Below, one piece after another: positions 23,253-35,219 of a stretch of 64,000 nucleotides of DNA. Source of the DNA: Glaciozyma antarctica PI12. Lineage: Eukaryota > Basidiomycota > Microbotryomycetes > Kriegeriales > Camptobasidiaceae. Where the stretch lies: positions 1,162,838 through 1,226,837 of the forward strand of contig KZ627156.1 of NCBI GenBank assembly GCA_002917775.1. The letters are read 5' to 3'. The position numbers and the translations under genes are program-made. The notes under the pieces are model-generated. The model did not search any database, was not told the DNA's origin, and saw only the letters and a list, made by a program, of their open reading frames with translations. The stretch's first letter is position 1. The number at the start of each line of letters is the position of its first letter.

Positions 23253-23660
23253 GGTGAGGGTGGGAGCCGGCGAGGGGGAAGGAGGTACGTCTTTCTTCGA
23301 CTTCTCGACGTCGCGCTGATTTGAGCGCGCAGAATGAGGAATCACGGGAGGGAAGCTTCGGATGGGGGACGAGTCGAGGGGATGTCAGTGCGGAGGGCAA
23401 TCTAAACGCTATTTCGGTTCATTGCTCGCTCACTGTTCCACCGTCGCCTGTTCACTCTGCTCCTCAAGGCTCGGTCGAGCAAGAAGAACAGCCTGTTTCG
23501 CAGCTGTCGGAGCTTCGGGAGCTTCGCATTCACTCCTTAGATCCAAAACAGATGAACGAGCAGAAAGCCCACCGCGAAGTGATTCGGTCGCGAGCGGCGT
23601 GGCAGCGCACACGTCGCACGCCTCTTGCGAAATAACTACAACATACCCTCCTCCTCTTCT
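23253..23660. other. intergenic, no gene seen
   Basis: Spacer between the convergent ends of copy A2 and the MFS transporter. Nothing beyond presumed 3' UTRs was recognised. Confidence 0.4.
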
Positions 23661-26410
23661 TCACTGCTTCACAACGTGATACCGACTTTTCAACCGAATT
23701 CCCTCCCCATACTTGTACAACCACGGCGCCTGCTCTCCTCATCAGTTCCAGCCGAAAAAACGCGCGAAGGAGGACGCACCGCCGGCCAGCCAATCAGGAT
23801 CCCAAACACCGCGAGAATCGTACCGCTCCACCCGTATCCAATCGCTTTATACACTGCGGAGGGATTAGCGTTGCCCAAGGAGGAGGGAGGGCTGAGGGGA
23901 GAAGAAGGAGGAGGGGAGGGAGGACGGACTGTAGGGAGCGAAGAGGGGGAAACCGAACCTGCTTTCCGAGATCAGCGAAGTCTGAAGTCTGGAGAGGAGA
24001 AGAGGTACGCACCCTGCTAAGGAGCGGAAGGAGGACGCGGCTGCGAGTGCTGAAGCGGCGTGCAGCGTGAATGCCTGCGAAGGGGTCAGCGAGATTTGGG
24101 AGAGGCAGGGGAGGACGAACATCGATGAGGTAGGTCGTTATGCATTGAAATGTTCCTATCAGCGACGCCGCAACGAAGAACATCTGTCTACGGGATCAGC
24201 GAGGTCATCGCGAAAAGAAAAAGACAGCCTACGCCGATGTCGACGACGATCCAGTGGAGACGGTTCTGGGCGCCCCAGCCGTATAAGAGAATACCTAGGG
24301 GGAGCATGAGAGAGGCTGGAATCATCATTGGGAGGCGGTATTCGGGCTGCGAAGGGGGTTGGCGAGGGAGATGAGGAGCAGGGAGAGAACGTACTTTGCC
24401 TTCTCCGCCGTATCGCTGTTTGAGCTTGCGGTAAACGACGTCTGTGCGACGCTCAGTAGATATTCATGGCGGAAATGGACGGAGGAGCGTACCGAGTAGT
24501 CGAGCCTGGATCTGCGACCAAACGAAGAAGCCCAGTCCTTGAGCAGCGAAGTGCGTGCCGGCCAGCCCCGTGTTGAACCCGTAGATGTTTCGAAATATGT
24601 CGGTAGTACTGACGGTGACGAGATAGATGAGCCCATAGATGAACGCCATATACACTGCTCCGGAGCTCGCATCAGCCCCACCTCATCTCGGAGTCCGGGA
24701 AACGCACTACTGAGGATCTGGATGATCCGCTCGTGCCAGAACATGGCGAAAGGCCGCATGAGTCCATGTCGAATGACGTGCCCGACGGCCTTGGTCCCCG
24801 ACTTGAGCTCGTACACCGTCTGGACTTTGTCTGAATCGGGAGGGAGGTCGAGCGATTTCTTGAGAGCTTGAGCTTGTCGGGAGAGGAGGGTGGGGTAGTA
24901 CGTCTCTCGAAGCCAGATAAGACCGGCGATCTGGACGAGGGCGCAGAACTGTTGCTGGGGTCAGTCGGGGGAGAGAGAGCGAGAGGCAAAGGACGGACGA
25001 TGGTGGTCGAGAAAAATACCCAACGGTCTGCGATGATAACTATACCTAAGTCGTGAGACAAAATCGGTAAAGTGAAGTGACTCACAGCCATTCCCTGGGA
25101 GACAGTGAGCGATCCAACCTCCTGCGATAGGTCCAAGGGCTGCGAAGGCGGTCAGCTCTTATTCCGTATCCAGACGCCAGACCTACCCGGTCCCAGCAAC
25201 GGTCCTATAGAATAGAGAGCAGCGGCCCGACCTCGCTCTTCAGGTCTCCATAAATCAGCAAGCACGCCTGCGCCGATCTGGGAGGGGATCAGCGAGGAGG
25301 AGCCGAGGAGAGCGCGAACGTACTGCGAGTGGCGCAGAGCCACCAAGACCTGAGAGGAAGCGAAAGGCAAGCATCTGCTCCTTGGACGTTGCGAAGCCGC
25401 AGGCGAGGTTGAAGACTGCGAGAATTGTGGTGAGCGTGGTGAGCGAGGTCGCGAGAGGGGACGACTGACTGAGGTAGATCATGTTGGCGCTTTGAAGCAC
25501 GATGGTGCGGCCATAGAGCTCGGACATGGGTCCTAAAAAAAGAGGTCCTACGGCGTAGGCTGTTCGAGAGAGAGTCAGCGAGCAAAAAGCGAGGGAGGAA
25601 GGACGAACCTAGGACGAAAATCGAGGTGACCATGGAGACCTCGACGTCTGCGACGGCTTGGAATTAGCGCGTAGAAGAACAGAGGGGCGGATGGGCTGAC
25701 CATCAGTGATATTGAACCGGTTTGCGATCTGGAAGGCGGCTGGTGCGATCCTGGTGAGACAGAGTTAGGCGCGAGGGCAGCGTGCGAGCGGAGGATTTAG
25801 GACTCACATGGTCGAAGAAGCAGGACTGCAGGATCAGGCATGTCAGCTAACACTGCGCAAGATCTCCTCCACTATACGCACGATAGAAAGGTGAACGCTG
25901 CCACACTGAGAGAGGAAACCGCATCAGCTCTCCCAACTCGCTCCAGCACGCGGCAAACTCCACTCACATCAGCGTAGTTCCCATCCTACTGTAGTACGGC
26001 CAGTTCTTTGGACACGCCGGATCCAAATCCCCCTTCCAATCCACCACAATCACCTCGCTCCCATCTGCCGCTCTCGGATGAGGAGGTCGCTCTTCCGGCG
26101 TCTCCCCAACGATCCCCTTCTCCAGATCCTCGCGCCGCTTCTCCGTGAGTCCTTCGTCGTCCTGCAACGTATCACTGCTGGTGCGTGAGGTGGGCCAGGC
26201 GACGAGAGGGGGGAGGATCGAGTCGCGTGGTCGCTCGATGGTTGCCGCCGCGAAGGTGGTCGACGTCGCTTCCGCTGAGAGGTGAGACTTGGTGAGCGTC
26301 AGAGGCGAGCTCCCTGCCAGCTCTCTGCTGTGTTGAGGTATCGCGGTGGTGGTCCAAGCAGAGCCCTCGGCGACGACGTTTGCTCCTCTTGAAACCGGAT
26401 TTTGCGGCAT
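23661..26410 (-). CDS. MFS transporter, DHA1 drug:H+ antiporter / polyamine type
   Basis: A gene with many short introns. A long hydrophilic N-terminus (about 130 residues from ATG at 26410) ends in DWKGDLDPACPKNWPYYSRM, the pre-TM1 motif of fungal DHA1 transporters. Motif A reads GPMSELYGRTIV after TM2, and WRPEERGRAAALYSIGPLLGP is the typical loop of the polyamine/fluconazole-resistance group. Later helices (FIYGLIYLVTVSTT, LGILLYGWGAQN, YGWSGTILAVFGILIGWPA) and the end APWLYKYGEGIRLKSRYHV complete a 12-TM protein; the last exon is joined across a 3' intron. It should export drugs or polyamines at the plasma membrane. Its start lies only 166 bp downstream of the CTR9 stop on the same strand. 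Confidence 0.85.
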
Positions 26411-26576
26411 CTCGGAGATCGACGGTGGAGTTTACTCTCGCGTCGTGCTGGACGACGACGAGCAGGACGACGACGAACGACCAGCACTCAGAAGGCAAGA
26501 GCAGTCCTCGACAAGCGAACGGATACAAGAGGTTCCATTTCGCAGCTGCCGCGAGGAGCACAACACCCAAACTTGC

Positions 26577-29500
26577 TCAATCGTCGTCCGAGTCCGAATC
26601 CACCATCTCCCTGCAAAGGATTGAAGACTAAGTCAGCCGGTTCGTTACGATGAGGAAGAACGAGAACGCACGTCGACTTGTACGCCTTGCTCGAACGGCC
26701 ACTCTTCCGTCGCCCGCTCCGCACCTGCTCCTCGCCATCCGAATCGACGTCCATCGGGTCTCCTCCTCCGTCCGATCCCGTACCCTCGACGACAGCCTTT
26801 CCCTTCGGTCCCTGCTTAAAACCCATCAGTCCTGTCCTCGAAACGGTGAGCCAAACGAAAAAACGCACCTTCTTCTTCTTCGGCTTGGGCTGCTGCTTCT
26901 CCCCCTCCTCATCCGTCGTCCCCGCCTCGTCCTTGTCCTCCTTGTTTCCCTTCGTCTTCCTCTTTTTCCCCGCCCCCTTCTTCTTCTTCTCCTCATCATC
27001 GCTCTCCACCACATTCCTCGACAAGACGTACTCGGAATGCTTCTCCCCCATCGCCCTCCTCTCCTCCGCCAGCACCCGCGCCTGCTTCGCAATCTCCTCA
27101 AGCCGCTGAGCCTCCGCGTTCGCCAATCGCTGCCGCTCGAGATCGCGCGCCTGCTTCGCTCGGTCGACTTTGGCGGCTTCGGTCGCTTCGAACGCTTCTT
27201 GGCCGGCGAGGACGTCAGGAGCGCGGCGGGAGAGTCCTTGGCCGTAGCGGAGACGGTGACCCGGGAGGTCGCGGTCGTAGGGAGTGGCGGGGCTCTTGTC
27301 GTTGGCAAGCTGCTCGAAGAGACTGCAAAAAATTGCCGGGTGAGCGATCTGGGAGGAATGGCGAGAGGGGAAGAACGTACCGAAGAGAGTCCTCGCCGTC
27401 GGCGAGTGCGATGTTGAGCTCTGCGAGCGTGCGGCGGTCTGGAGGAAGTTCGAAGAGGATCTCGACGCCCTTCTGCTCGATGATGGCGATGTTGAAGATG
27501 ATACCGAGATCGTTGGGTTGAAGCGCGAGGGCCTGCGTGTCATCGTCAGCGGTGTAGTGAAGCAGGAACGCGGGAGGACGCACAGCTTGAGCATGAACGA
27601 GCGCCTGGCGGAGGTCGGAGAAGCTCTGGTCCTTGTTCGCCTTGTGGTACCACGACCGAGCGAGGTAGAGGAGCGTCGGTCCGTTCTTGCCGTTGAAGTA
27701 CCGCTTCGACGCGGTCCCGTACTGCCGCAAAGCAACAATCAGCTCCAGCCCCCGCCGACAGCGCAAAAAGGAAAGCTCACACTCTCAATCGCGCGCTCCC
27801 ACTCCTCCCTCATAAAGTGGCAGTGCCCAATGTTGACGTACACGCTTCCACTGTTGACCGAATCCTTGACCTTCATCAAGATCGTCAACGCGTCCCTCGA
27901 ATTCTTCGCCCTCGCCGCAACCTCCGTCAACGCCGTCCCGTTCGCCGACTCGACTCCCGTCCCAAGCGTTCCCTCCGCAATCGAGATGGCGAGTCCCTGC
28001 GCCGCGTACGCGCACTGGGGATCGAGCAGCAGCGCCTTGTCGTAGAACTCTGCCGCGCGGAAGAACTTGAGTTGTCGATCCTTCGCGGCGCCAGGAGAGG
28101 GGTCCTTGTTCTCCCTCGCGCGACCGTAGTTGAGCATCCCGCCGGCGCAGAGCGCGTAGAGGTCGTGTCGAGAGTGGTCCTTGAGCGTGCCCAGGGTGAA
28201 GTCGTGCGCGAGCTTGGTCGCGTTCGTCTCGATGAGGAAGTAGGTGTAGAGGGCGCGGAGTTCGAGGTTGTGGGGTTGGGAAGTGAGAGCCTCCTTGATG
28301 TAGTTGTGCGCGCGGTCGTAGTCCTTCGTCTCGATCGACATGAGCGCCAGTCGAGCTTTCGCTGTTCAAGACCGTACGCATCAGCTTTCGTCCCTCCTCG
28401 AACGGCGAACGAGACTCACCATCGACAAACTCGGGATGCTTCGCCAGAACCTGCTCGTACGCTCCCTTCGCCTTCTCGGCATCCCCCATCGCCTCGCAAA
28501 CGACTCCAAAGTTGAACATGACGCCCGTAATAACAGCATCAAGCTCCTCCGTCAACCCCTCCTGCGCCTTGACTCCCGCATCCGTCAACGCATCCTCGAA
28601 CGCCTTCTGCGCCTTCCCAAAGTCCCCCCTCTGGAACTCGAGCACGCCGAGGTTGTTGCTCAACTGAGGCGGGACGTCCTGCTCGAGCTCCTCGGCGTAG
28701 ATCCTGCTCGCCTCGACGTACGCCCTGAACGGCCTCTCGAGCCCACTCTCATCGCTCCACAGTCGCGCAATCTCGAGGAACAGCTGCGGATCCCGAGCGA
28801 TCGCACGCACGCGCTCACTCTTCCCCACCGCCGCGTTCGAGGATTCAGCGTCCGCCTCCCGGTTCGAGGCGAAGAGGCGGAGGACCTGGTCGTACAGCTC
28901 TTTCGCCTTCTTGCGCTCGAGAGCCGAGTCGGCTTCTTCGGCGGAGGAGAAGGCGGCGTGCGTGTGAATCGCGGCGAGGGAGACGAGGGCTTCGATGCAG
29001 CGGGGTTGGCGGCGGAGGATCGTCTCGAAGGTGTTGACGGCGGCGGGGATGTCGTCTGCAAGATAGTTAGCCATCGCAGCGAGAGGAGGCGTACGGAGAT
29101 GGCGTACTGGCGCGGGTGAGGGCTTCGGCAGAAGCGAGGAATGCGAGAAGCTGGTCTGAGTTGACTTGCGCAGCGGCGGCGTACTCCTCGAAAGCGACCG
29201 TCTTGCCTTGCGCGTCAAGAGCTCGAGCGGCGTAGAGATGACCTTCCGAGAGCACGAGTCGCGAGTCGGCAAACTGGATCGTTCGTTCTGCGAGCTTGAG
29301 GGCCTGTGAGATCCGTCGGCGTCAGCTGCCGTATCAAGTGGGAGGGCAAATATGACGCACGTTGTTGTATCCAGTCTCGTCACGCTGACCGAGGAAGAAC
29401 GCTGCTAGCGGCGCACCAGCTGCGGCGACCGTGTTGTCCCTCTTGAACGCAGTCTGAATGTGCTTGAAGCCTTGATCGAAGTCGATGGCCCTCCCCTCGT

Positions 29501-30648
29501 CGCCTCCGAGGTGCGCTGGATCCCGGGCGGCGTTGAGGAGGGCGAGTCCGACAAGGACTTGAGCAGAGATCGAGGTGTCGGGGTTCTGCGTCGCAAGTCG
29601 GGGTTAGCAGGAACGCGCTAAGGCAAGAAAATGAGCTTACCACTACGATTGACCGCTCCCAAGCCTTCTGAGCGCGATCTTTCTCGCCCATCATGTAGAA
29701 GCAGAGTCCGGCGCCGATTCGAGGGTCGGGGAGGAAGCCTGGTGCGTAGGCGAGAATGGTTTGGTAAACCTTGAGAGCCGGGCGGAAGGATCGTCGGGCG
29801 AAAAGAATACGGGCCTGTAGTTACTGTTAGCGGGGGTAGGGAGCGTGCGGGAGAAGGGTAGGCACCTTGCCCGTGAGCGCCATGAGGTGCGTAGGCTCTT
29901 TCGAGAGAATCGAATCGAAGTGCTTCGACGCCTCGTCCAGCCGGCCTCGCGCCATCAGCAGAGAGGCTGCGTTTACTCGTCAGCTCTCCTTCTCTCACAG
30001 CTGCAAGCTCTCAAACGCACCCTTGACGTCGTGAGCCGTCTTGTTCCCCGGCGCGATCCTGTCCACCCTCTCTAACAAAGCCGCCGCGGTGTTCCAGTAA
30101 TCCTCCTTGACCTTTATCGGCGTGTTGGGATCGAGAGCTGCCTCGGGATGGTCAGGCTGCGTCGGTCGTGCCAGCTTGTTGCCAGTTCCTGTGCCGAAAG
30201 CCGTCAGCTCCTCCCCGCAAACACACAGCTCTACTAACGCACGAGGCTTCTCGAGAACCACCTTCGGCGCACGGCGGGCGAGCGCGAGGTTGTAGGTCGA
30301 GAGCATACAGAGCAGCGGTACGGTGCTCTGCTCGTCGGTCGCGAATGCTAGGCACCGAGGGAACGTCAGCTCTGCTCCCTCAGCTCCTCCCAGCTACGTA
30401 CCCACGAGTCCCGTGTTGAGAATATCCATAGCTCCACTCCACCGCTTGAGCCGCCAGACCTCCTCCGCTACACGAATCCAGAACTTGACGGGAGCCTTCT
30501 CCTGGCCGAGGAGCTCGACGACGGCGACCGTGTTCTCCACATCCGCGAGGTCGTCTAGTTCGATGGGAATGACCTCGTCGTCGAGGGTGAGGATCTCGAG
30601 GGTACGCAAGGAGTACTCGGGCTCGACGGCGGGAGGAGGGGTGGCCAT
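26577..30648 (-). CDS. CTR9: CTR9, TPR subunit of the Paf1 transcription elongation complex
   Basis: From ATG at 30648, the N-terminus ILTLDDEVIPIELDDLADVE and VWRLKRWSGAMDILNTGL match Ctr9 orthologues. The body is a long array of TPR helices (for example ALARRAPKVVLEKPRA, NYLADDIPAAVNTFETILRR, NNLGVLEFQRGDFGKAQKAF, NIGHCHFMREEWERAIE). A coiled segment AERQR-like (AKQARVLAEERRAMGEKHSE) follows. The end is a Lys/Glu-rich tail and an acidic end (TEMVDSDSDDD) encoded across the last intron. Length is about 1100 residues, normal for the family. The protein scaffolds Paf1C on RNA polymerase II and supports H2B ubiquitination and H3K4/K36 methylation. It is divergent from GST 1 across ~670 bp. Confidence 0.93.
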
Positions 30649-31316
30649 GGTTGCTGGGAGAGGCGGCTGGCGGAGGTGGCTCTGGTAGCCTCGGCGGCGC
30701 TGTGTGGTGGTGCTGTAGAGTCGGAGCGCGTTGACTGAGGAGGTGGAAGGCGCGGGTCGGAGGGGAGGAGTGGAGGGTGGGAGAAGCGCGTCGAGTAGGA
30801 GAAGAGCAACGTCGACCAGGCTGGGGTCTTCCTCTCGCCTCACCTACGCCGACTGCAAGCTTCGTTCGTACAAGCTTTAATATCTAGCGCCTTGCTGGAC
30901 GTGCGCTCAAAGTCCTGCTTACCGTCCAGCCGCTCACGACCCATCCTCTCTGCTCAAGCTCCTCCTGCTTCCTGCTTTCTGCTGTCAGAACGGAATGGTA
31001 CGCACGCGAGGAGCCAATCAGGGGGGATACGATCAAGAGGTACTGCTCTTCAAAATCTCGCAGTCCTCCAGCGCTGCCGACGAGCTCTCGCCAGCACCTC
31101 GACGCGACCTCACCTGCCCAACACCTCAGCTTCGAGCCCGCTCCTTTGCCCTCTTCGCTCTCTGCTTGTCTGGCTGCCCTGCAGTCAGAAACGCCTAATA
31201 TCTCACTCCAGGCCGATTTGCTGGGGACTCGATTTGCTCGCCAGCAACCTGTCGCCTCGGAGTTTCGGGACTCCTCGCTGAATCGACCCTGCGCTCCTTT
31301 CCTCTCACCAGCAGCC
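30649..31316. promoter_or_regulatory. divergent promoter region, CTR9 / GST 1
   Basis: About 670 bp between two divergent starts. Open frames here have no family resemblance and no splice context. I see no specific regulator site that I can support. Confidence 0.4.
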
Positions 31317-32298
31317 ATGATCCCGGAACTCACGTTCTACACCACCAAGACCTGTCCCTTTGCCCAGCGCGTCGCGCTCGCCCTGGCTGAAGTCAAGGTA
31401 CGCCCCGCCTCGCTGCTCCAGCACCTCGCACACTAACGTCCCCTCCAGGCTTCACACAGGCACCTCGAGATCGACCTCGCGCACAAGCCCGACTATTTCA
31501 CCTCTCGCATCAACCCAGCACTCAAAGTCCCCGTCCTCCAACTCGGTGCCGACAGGGCTGCGAACACGGTCTACATCCCCGAGAGCCTCGTTATCCTCGA
31601 GCTCATCTCGGACCTCTACCCCGACAAGCTCCTCCCTCCCTCCCCAGTCCTCCGCGCCGAAGCTCGTTACTTCATCCGTTCGTCCCCCCATCCTCCCATC
31701 TCCAACCTGCTAATCCCCACCTCGCAGAACGCTTCGACCAAATCGTCACCGCCCCCGCCATCGAAATCCTCTTCGCAACCTCTTCGGACACCTCCGCTCT
31801 CCTTACTGGACTGAAGGAGATCCAGGATCTCCTCAAGCGCCACCCCGGGCCATTCCTCCTCGGTCCGAAGATCTCGCTCGGGGACTTCAGTACGCTGCCT
31901 TTCATCGCAAGGCTGTTTGCGTGTGGTCGAGCCGGTGCGTAAGCTCTCTGCTTCTGATGGCGGGAGTAGCTGATAAGCGTACAAAGGCTTGCTGCCGAGG
32001 AAGTTGTGGGAGAAGATTCAGGCGGAGGAGTACGAGGTCCTCAAGGCTTGGGTCGAGGAGCTTACGGCGAGGCCTTCGTTCGAGGTGAGTTCGACAATTT
32101 AGGCAGGGTGTTCGAGCTAATGAGTCTGGTAGGCGACGTTCGATGAGCCCCTTATCATCGAGAAGATGAGGGCGAAGATCGAGGCTGCGAAGGAAGCTCA
32201 GCACAAGTCGTCGACGCAGAAGCTGCGAGAGTGAGTTGGTAGCTCGCGGCGAGCGTACCTCGCTGACTCTGTTGCTCGGCAGGCTCCGTATGTTCTAA
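31317..32298 (+). CDS. glutathione S-transferase-like protein 1
   Basis: Exons joined over short GT-AG introns start MIPELTFYTTKTCPFAQRVA, a thioredoxin-fold GST N-terminus with a CPFAQR active-site motif, as in omega-like and other Cys-type GSTs. HLEIDLAHKPDYF and NPALKVPVLQLG give the cis-proline VP loop; IPESLVILELISDLYP holds the ES pair that binds the glutathione gamma-glutamyl group. The C-terminal helical domain includes GPFLLGPKISLGDFSTLPFI with the N-capping Asp. Expected role: glutathione conjugation, or thiol transfer given the cysteine at the active site. It is a close paralogue of the minus-strand GST at 35.2-36.1 kb. The last exon encodes only a few residues (ELRMF, then TAA at 32296-32298). 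Confidence 0.87.
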
Positions 32299-32419
32299 GA
32301 AGTGGGAGGAGGTCGCTTGCAACGTCGTTTGTTCGTTTGTCCACGACTTCGTTTCCGCCGGGACTGCTCAGAGTTCAGCCTCTCTCTCTCGCATCCACGC
32401 TTAACAACAACAAGTTCCA

Positions 32420-34058
32420 TCACACGAAGCCTTCTCCCTCCCTCCTTGTCCCCCACCTCTCCGCATACGCCCTCCCTGGCATCCCCACCTTCGGCACTCC
32501 CTCTTCCTCTCCCATCCCAGGCCTCCTCTCCACCGCCTCCAACGCGGGCCCATGTTTCGTGACCATACTAGTGAGAGTCTCATTACAGAGACAGCGGCGG
32601 TAGAAAGGGGCGATGGGGGTGGCGGAGGGTGCGAGACGGGCGTAGGAGGGTAGGAGGAGGGAATCTTGGACGCAGCAGCACTGTTGCGGTATTTAGCGCG
32701 AGCTCAGCAGGAGGAAGGAGGGACGTACGCTCGCTATCGTCACCTTTGTACTCATCTGCAATAGCCGCAGCGGACCCGCCTTCTTCTCCGAGCCTTGAAC
32801 TCGCAGGCGATACCTCACCTCTGCTACGAGCTTATGCTTTACCCGAATCCTCGTCTCAGTCCCTTCCAATGTCGTCGGCCGACACACATCGTCATCTGGC
32901 ACCCTCCCTATTCGGGCGTAAGCCCACTCCTCGCCCCCCGGCAGCTCGACAAGCGGCTTCGGGTTCATGCGACGGGATTCGTAGGCGAGGGGAATCGAGG
33001 CTCCGCGGTTGAGAGAGGATTTGGAGAGGAGGTTGGTGGAGAGAGGAGTGGTTTGGTCGACGTAGTAGAGGAGCTTGCGTTGGGGTGTCGGGGTGGCGAG
33101 GCCGACTTTGGGGTCTTCGTCTGTGGAAGCTGGGATCAGTATGGAGAGGAGGGAGGGAGGGAAGGAGGGAAGACGAACAGTGGACGGTGAAGGATTGGAG
33201 AATGTAGGCAGTTACGGAGAATGTAGGCAGTTACGGAGATGATGTCGAGAGGGCCGAAACACGGATGAAGACGAGGGACGAGACGGTGAGATGAGCCGAC
33301 GAGACGTGCAATGCGACGGGCTGAGTATCATCGTCAGTACATTGGCTACCATACCACTAGAATGAGGAACTCACCCCAACCTCCCCTCCGAAATCCTGAA
33401 CGACGACTTCGAGACCTTCGCACGTTCATCAGCTCGGCTCCAGCCTCCGAGGCGAAACGAGGACCAACGCACCTTGGGGAAGCTCTCCCGCCGCTGAAGG
33501 GTTCGCGATGAGCCAGCACGGTACTGCCAGGCTCGAGAGAGTTGACCGCAAGCTGCCCATCCCCTCGCACCACGCCTGGACTGCAAGTAGACGGGTCGGT
33601 CAGCGCCGCGCGTTTCCTTCTCACTCGTACGCACCCGAATGCCGTACAGTCCCGTATTTGCAGCGTTCGCCAACCGCAGTGGACGAGGGCACGATGAACG
33701 CAAAGTTGTAGCTGTTGTCACCCGGGTCAGCTCCCCCCCTTCCCTCAGGCCTCAGGCCTCACGAAAAGCAACGCACTGATGCTCCCCCGCCTCGAGCTTC
33801 TCCTCCAACTCAATCTCCAGCACCTTGAGCAGCGTATCCTCGCACTCATACCTCAAATCTCCTCCACCACACATCGTCCCGATCCCCCTCAGCTGAATCC
33901 GGAGCTTTGAAACGCGTTTCGAGGCGGCAAGTGTGAGGGTCACGCTGCCCCGAACGAAGGGGTCGTCTGTAGGGACTTCGGAGGCGAGAGGGTGGAGGAA
34001 GATGGTGTCTTCTTCGAGGTGGACGGTGAGCAGGTCGGGCTTCTTCATGCCGAGCATG
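32420..34058 (-). pseudogene. arrestin-like protein 1, coding frame interrupted by a 19-bp tandem duplication
   Basis: From ATG at 34058 the protein starts MLGMKKPDLLTVHLEEDTIF and PTDDPFVRGSVTLTL, an arrestin N-domain strand pattern shared with the paralogues at 45.5 and 47.6 kb. The C-domain shows GRVPDDDVCRPTTLEGTETR and IRVKHKLVAEVRY, and the last exon CCCVQDSLLLPSYA with YRRCLCNETL, ending at 32420. Inside the C-domain a 19-bp unit occurs twice (33197-33234). With one copy the frame reads ISVTAYILQSFTVHYEDP, aligning with SFTIFYADP and SFTITYSNP in the paralogues; with two copies it shifts. Arrestin-like proteins link cargo to Rsp5-type ubiquitin ligases; no PPxY motif was identified. 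It may still be intact if the duplication is an assembly error. Confidence 0.7.
33197..33234. repeat. 19-bp perfect tandem duplication
   Basis: The unit GGAGAATGTAGGCAGTTAC is present twice head to tail. It falls in the C-domain exon of arrestin-like gene 1. Since 19 is not a multiple of three, the second copy shifts the frame. Confidence 0.9.
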
Positions 34059-35214
34059 CTGGAGGGGTGAGGGCAGGGCGAGGGGTGGAGTTGGCCAGGG
34101 TGTGGGCGGGGCGGGTGTGGGCGGGTGTGGCGGTGCGCTAGGCGTTCGTGGGTGACGGAGCGGGAGGGAAGGCCAGGAGTAGAAGTCCAGGAGTGGAGAA
34201 AAGCTGGGGAAGGCCCCAAAGTTGAGCCAAGACGAGAGTTTGGCCGAGAACGTCGGACTCGTGTCGGACTCCGTTCTAGTCTCCACGCTCTCTCGTTTCC
34301 GTCTCCCCTTTGCGTCCCAGTCGACGACAGCAGATCCAGCTCAACGAAGTGCTACACGACAGCACCAGCGGCGCCCCAGAGAGCTCAACAGCGGCTATGT
34401 CCTCCTGATCAAACCAGCTTCTTCTCGCCAAGACGCGAACGGGAAGGCACTCCCTTCCTACTTCCTTCCGACGGCTCCTCCTGCCTCTGAATGGAAGAAG
34501 CCGGCGAGAGAGAGGATCGAATTGATCACGCGAAATTCGGACTCTGGGACCGGCAGCCAATTTCAGAGTGCTCTCGCAAGGAGGGGGAGGGAAGTCGTCC
34601 AGATCCTCGGGAAGCTCGAACTTTGGAGTCGCCAGGAGTGTATAGCGAGTTGAATGCTGGTAAGGAGGATGCGGAGGATGAGGTGGAGGAGGAGGAGGTA
34701 GTGAGGACGGAGTGGATGGCTTGTGCGGGTGTAGGGGAGGAGAGGGGTGGAGATGCGGTGCGAGGGAGAGAGAGAGATGTGCTGGCAGAGGGTGGAAGGT
34801 TTGGAGAGGTAAGAGGGCGAGAGAGTGGGCTGTGGTGAGGAGTGTTAGTGCTGGCGCGTTGCGAAGGCGAGGCGAGCGTACCTTGCTGGCTGGGAGGAAG
34901 GGGAATGGCATCGCTTAATGTGGCGGCGATGGGAAAAGCACATCTCGGGAGCTCATCGAGCAGGAGGTAAACCGAGAACGGATCTGGTGAGAGGACGGAT
35001 CTGGTGAGAATCTTCGGGCCTCAAATCTCGCTTGTACAATCGCGTCGTCCCGTCGGCCTTTCGACCGCTCTTCGCACAGGCTCCGCGCGTGCCGTTGCTA
35101 GTGAAGCAATTGGTAGCTGTAGTCGAGACGAGCAGAGGCATCCGTGGACGATTGCAAGCCGACCAAGCGTCGAAACGTACATCCGTATCACACGAATCAC
35201 CCGAATCACCCGAA
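34059..35214. other. intergenic, no gene supported
   Basis: About 1.15 kb between the start of arrestin-like 1 and the stop of GST 2 (both minus). Long open frames exist on both strands around 34.2-34.9 kb, but they overlap each other and are dominated by proline, serine or glutamate runs from a GA-rich stretch (about 34640-34830). It should contain the promoter of arrestin-like 1. Confidence 0.45.
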
Positions 35215-35219
35215 TCACT
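35193..35219. repeat. 9-bp tandem repeat (3 units) at the GST 2 stop codon
   Basis: CGAATCACC is repeated three times, the last unit imperfect. Read on the minus strand, each 9-bp unit contributes an in-frame TGA, so GST 2 ends in a string of three in-frame stops. Confidence 0.8.

Noticed and set aside
26650-29119. Long + strand open frames across CTR9
   Set aside because: They are antisense to Ctr9 TPR exons and rich in Leu/Arg, as expected for the opposite strand of GC-rich coding DNA.
34222-34911. Two overlapping open frames, one on each strand
   Set aside because: Both are low complexity, lack intron signals and match no family; at most one could be real and neither can be favoured.
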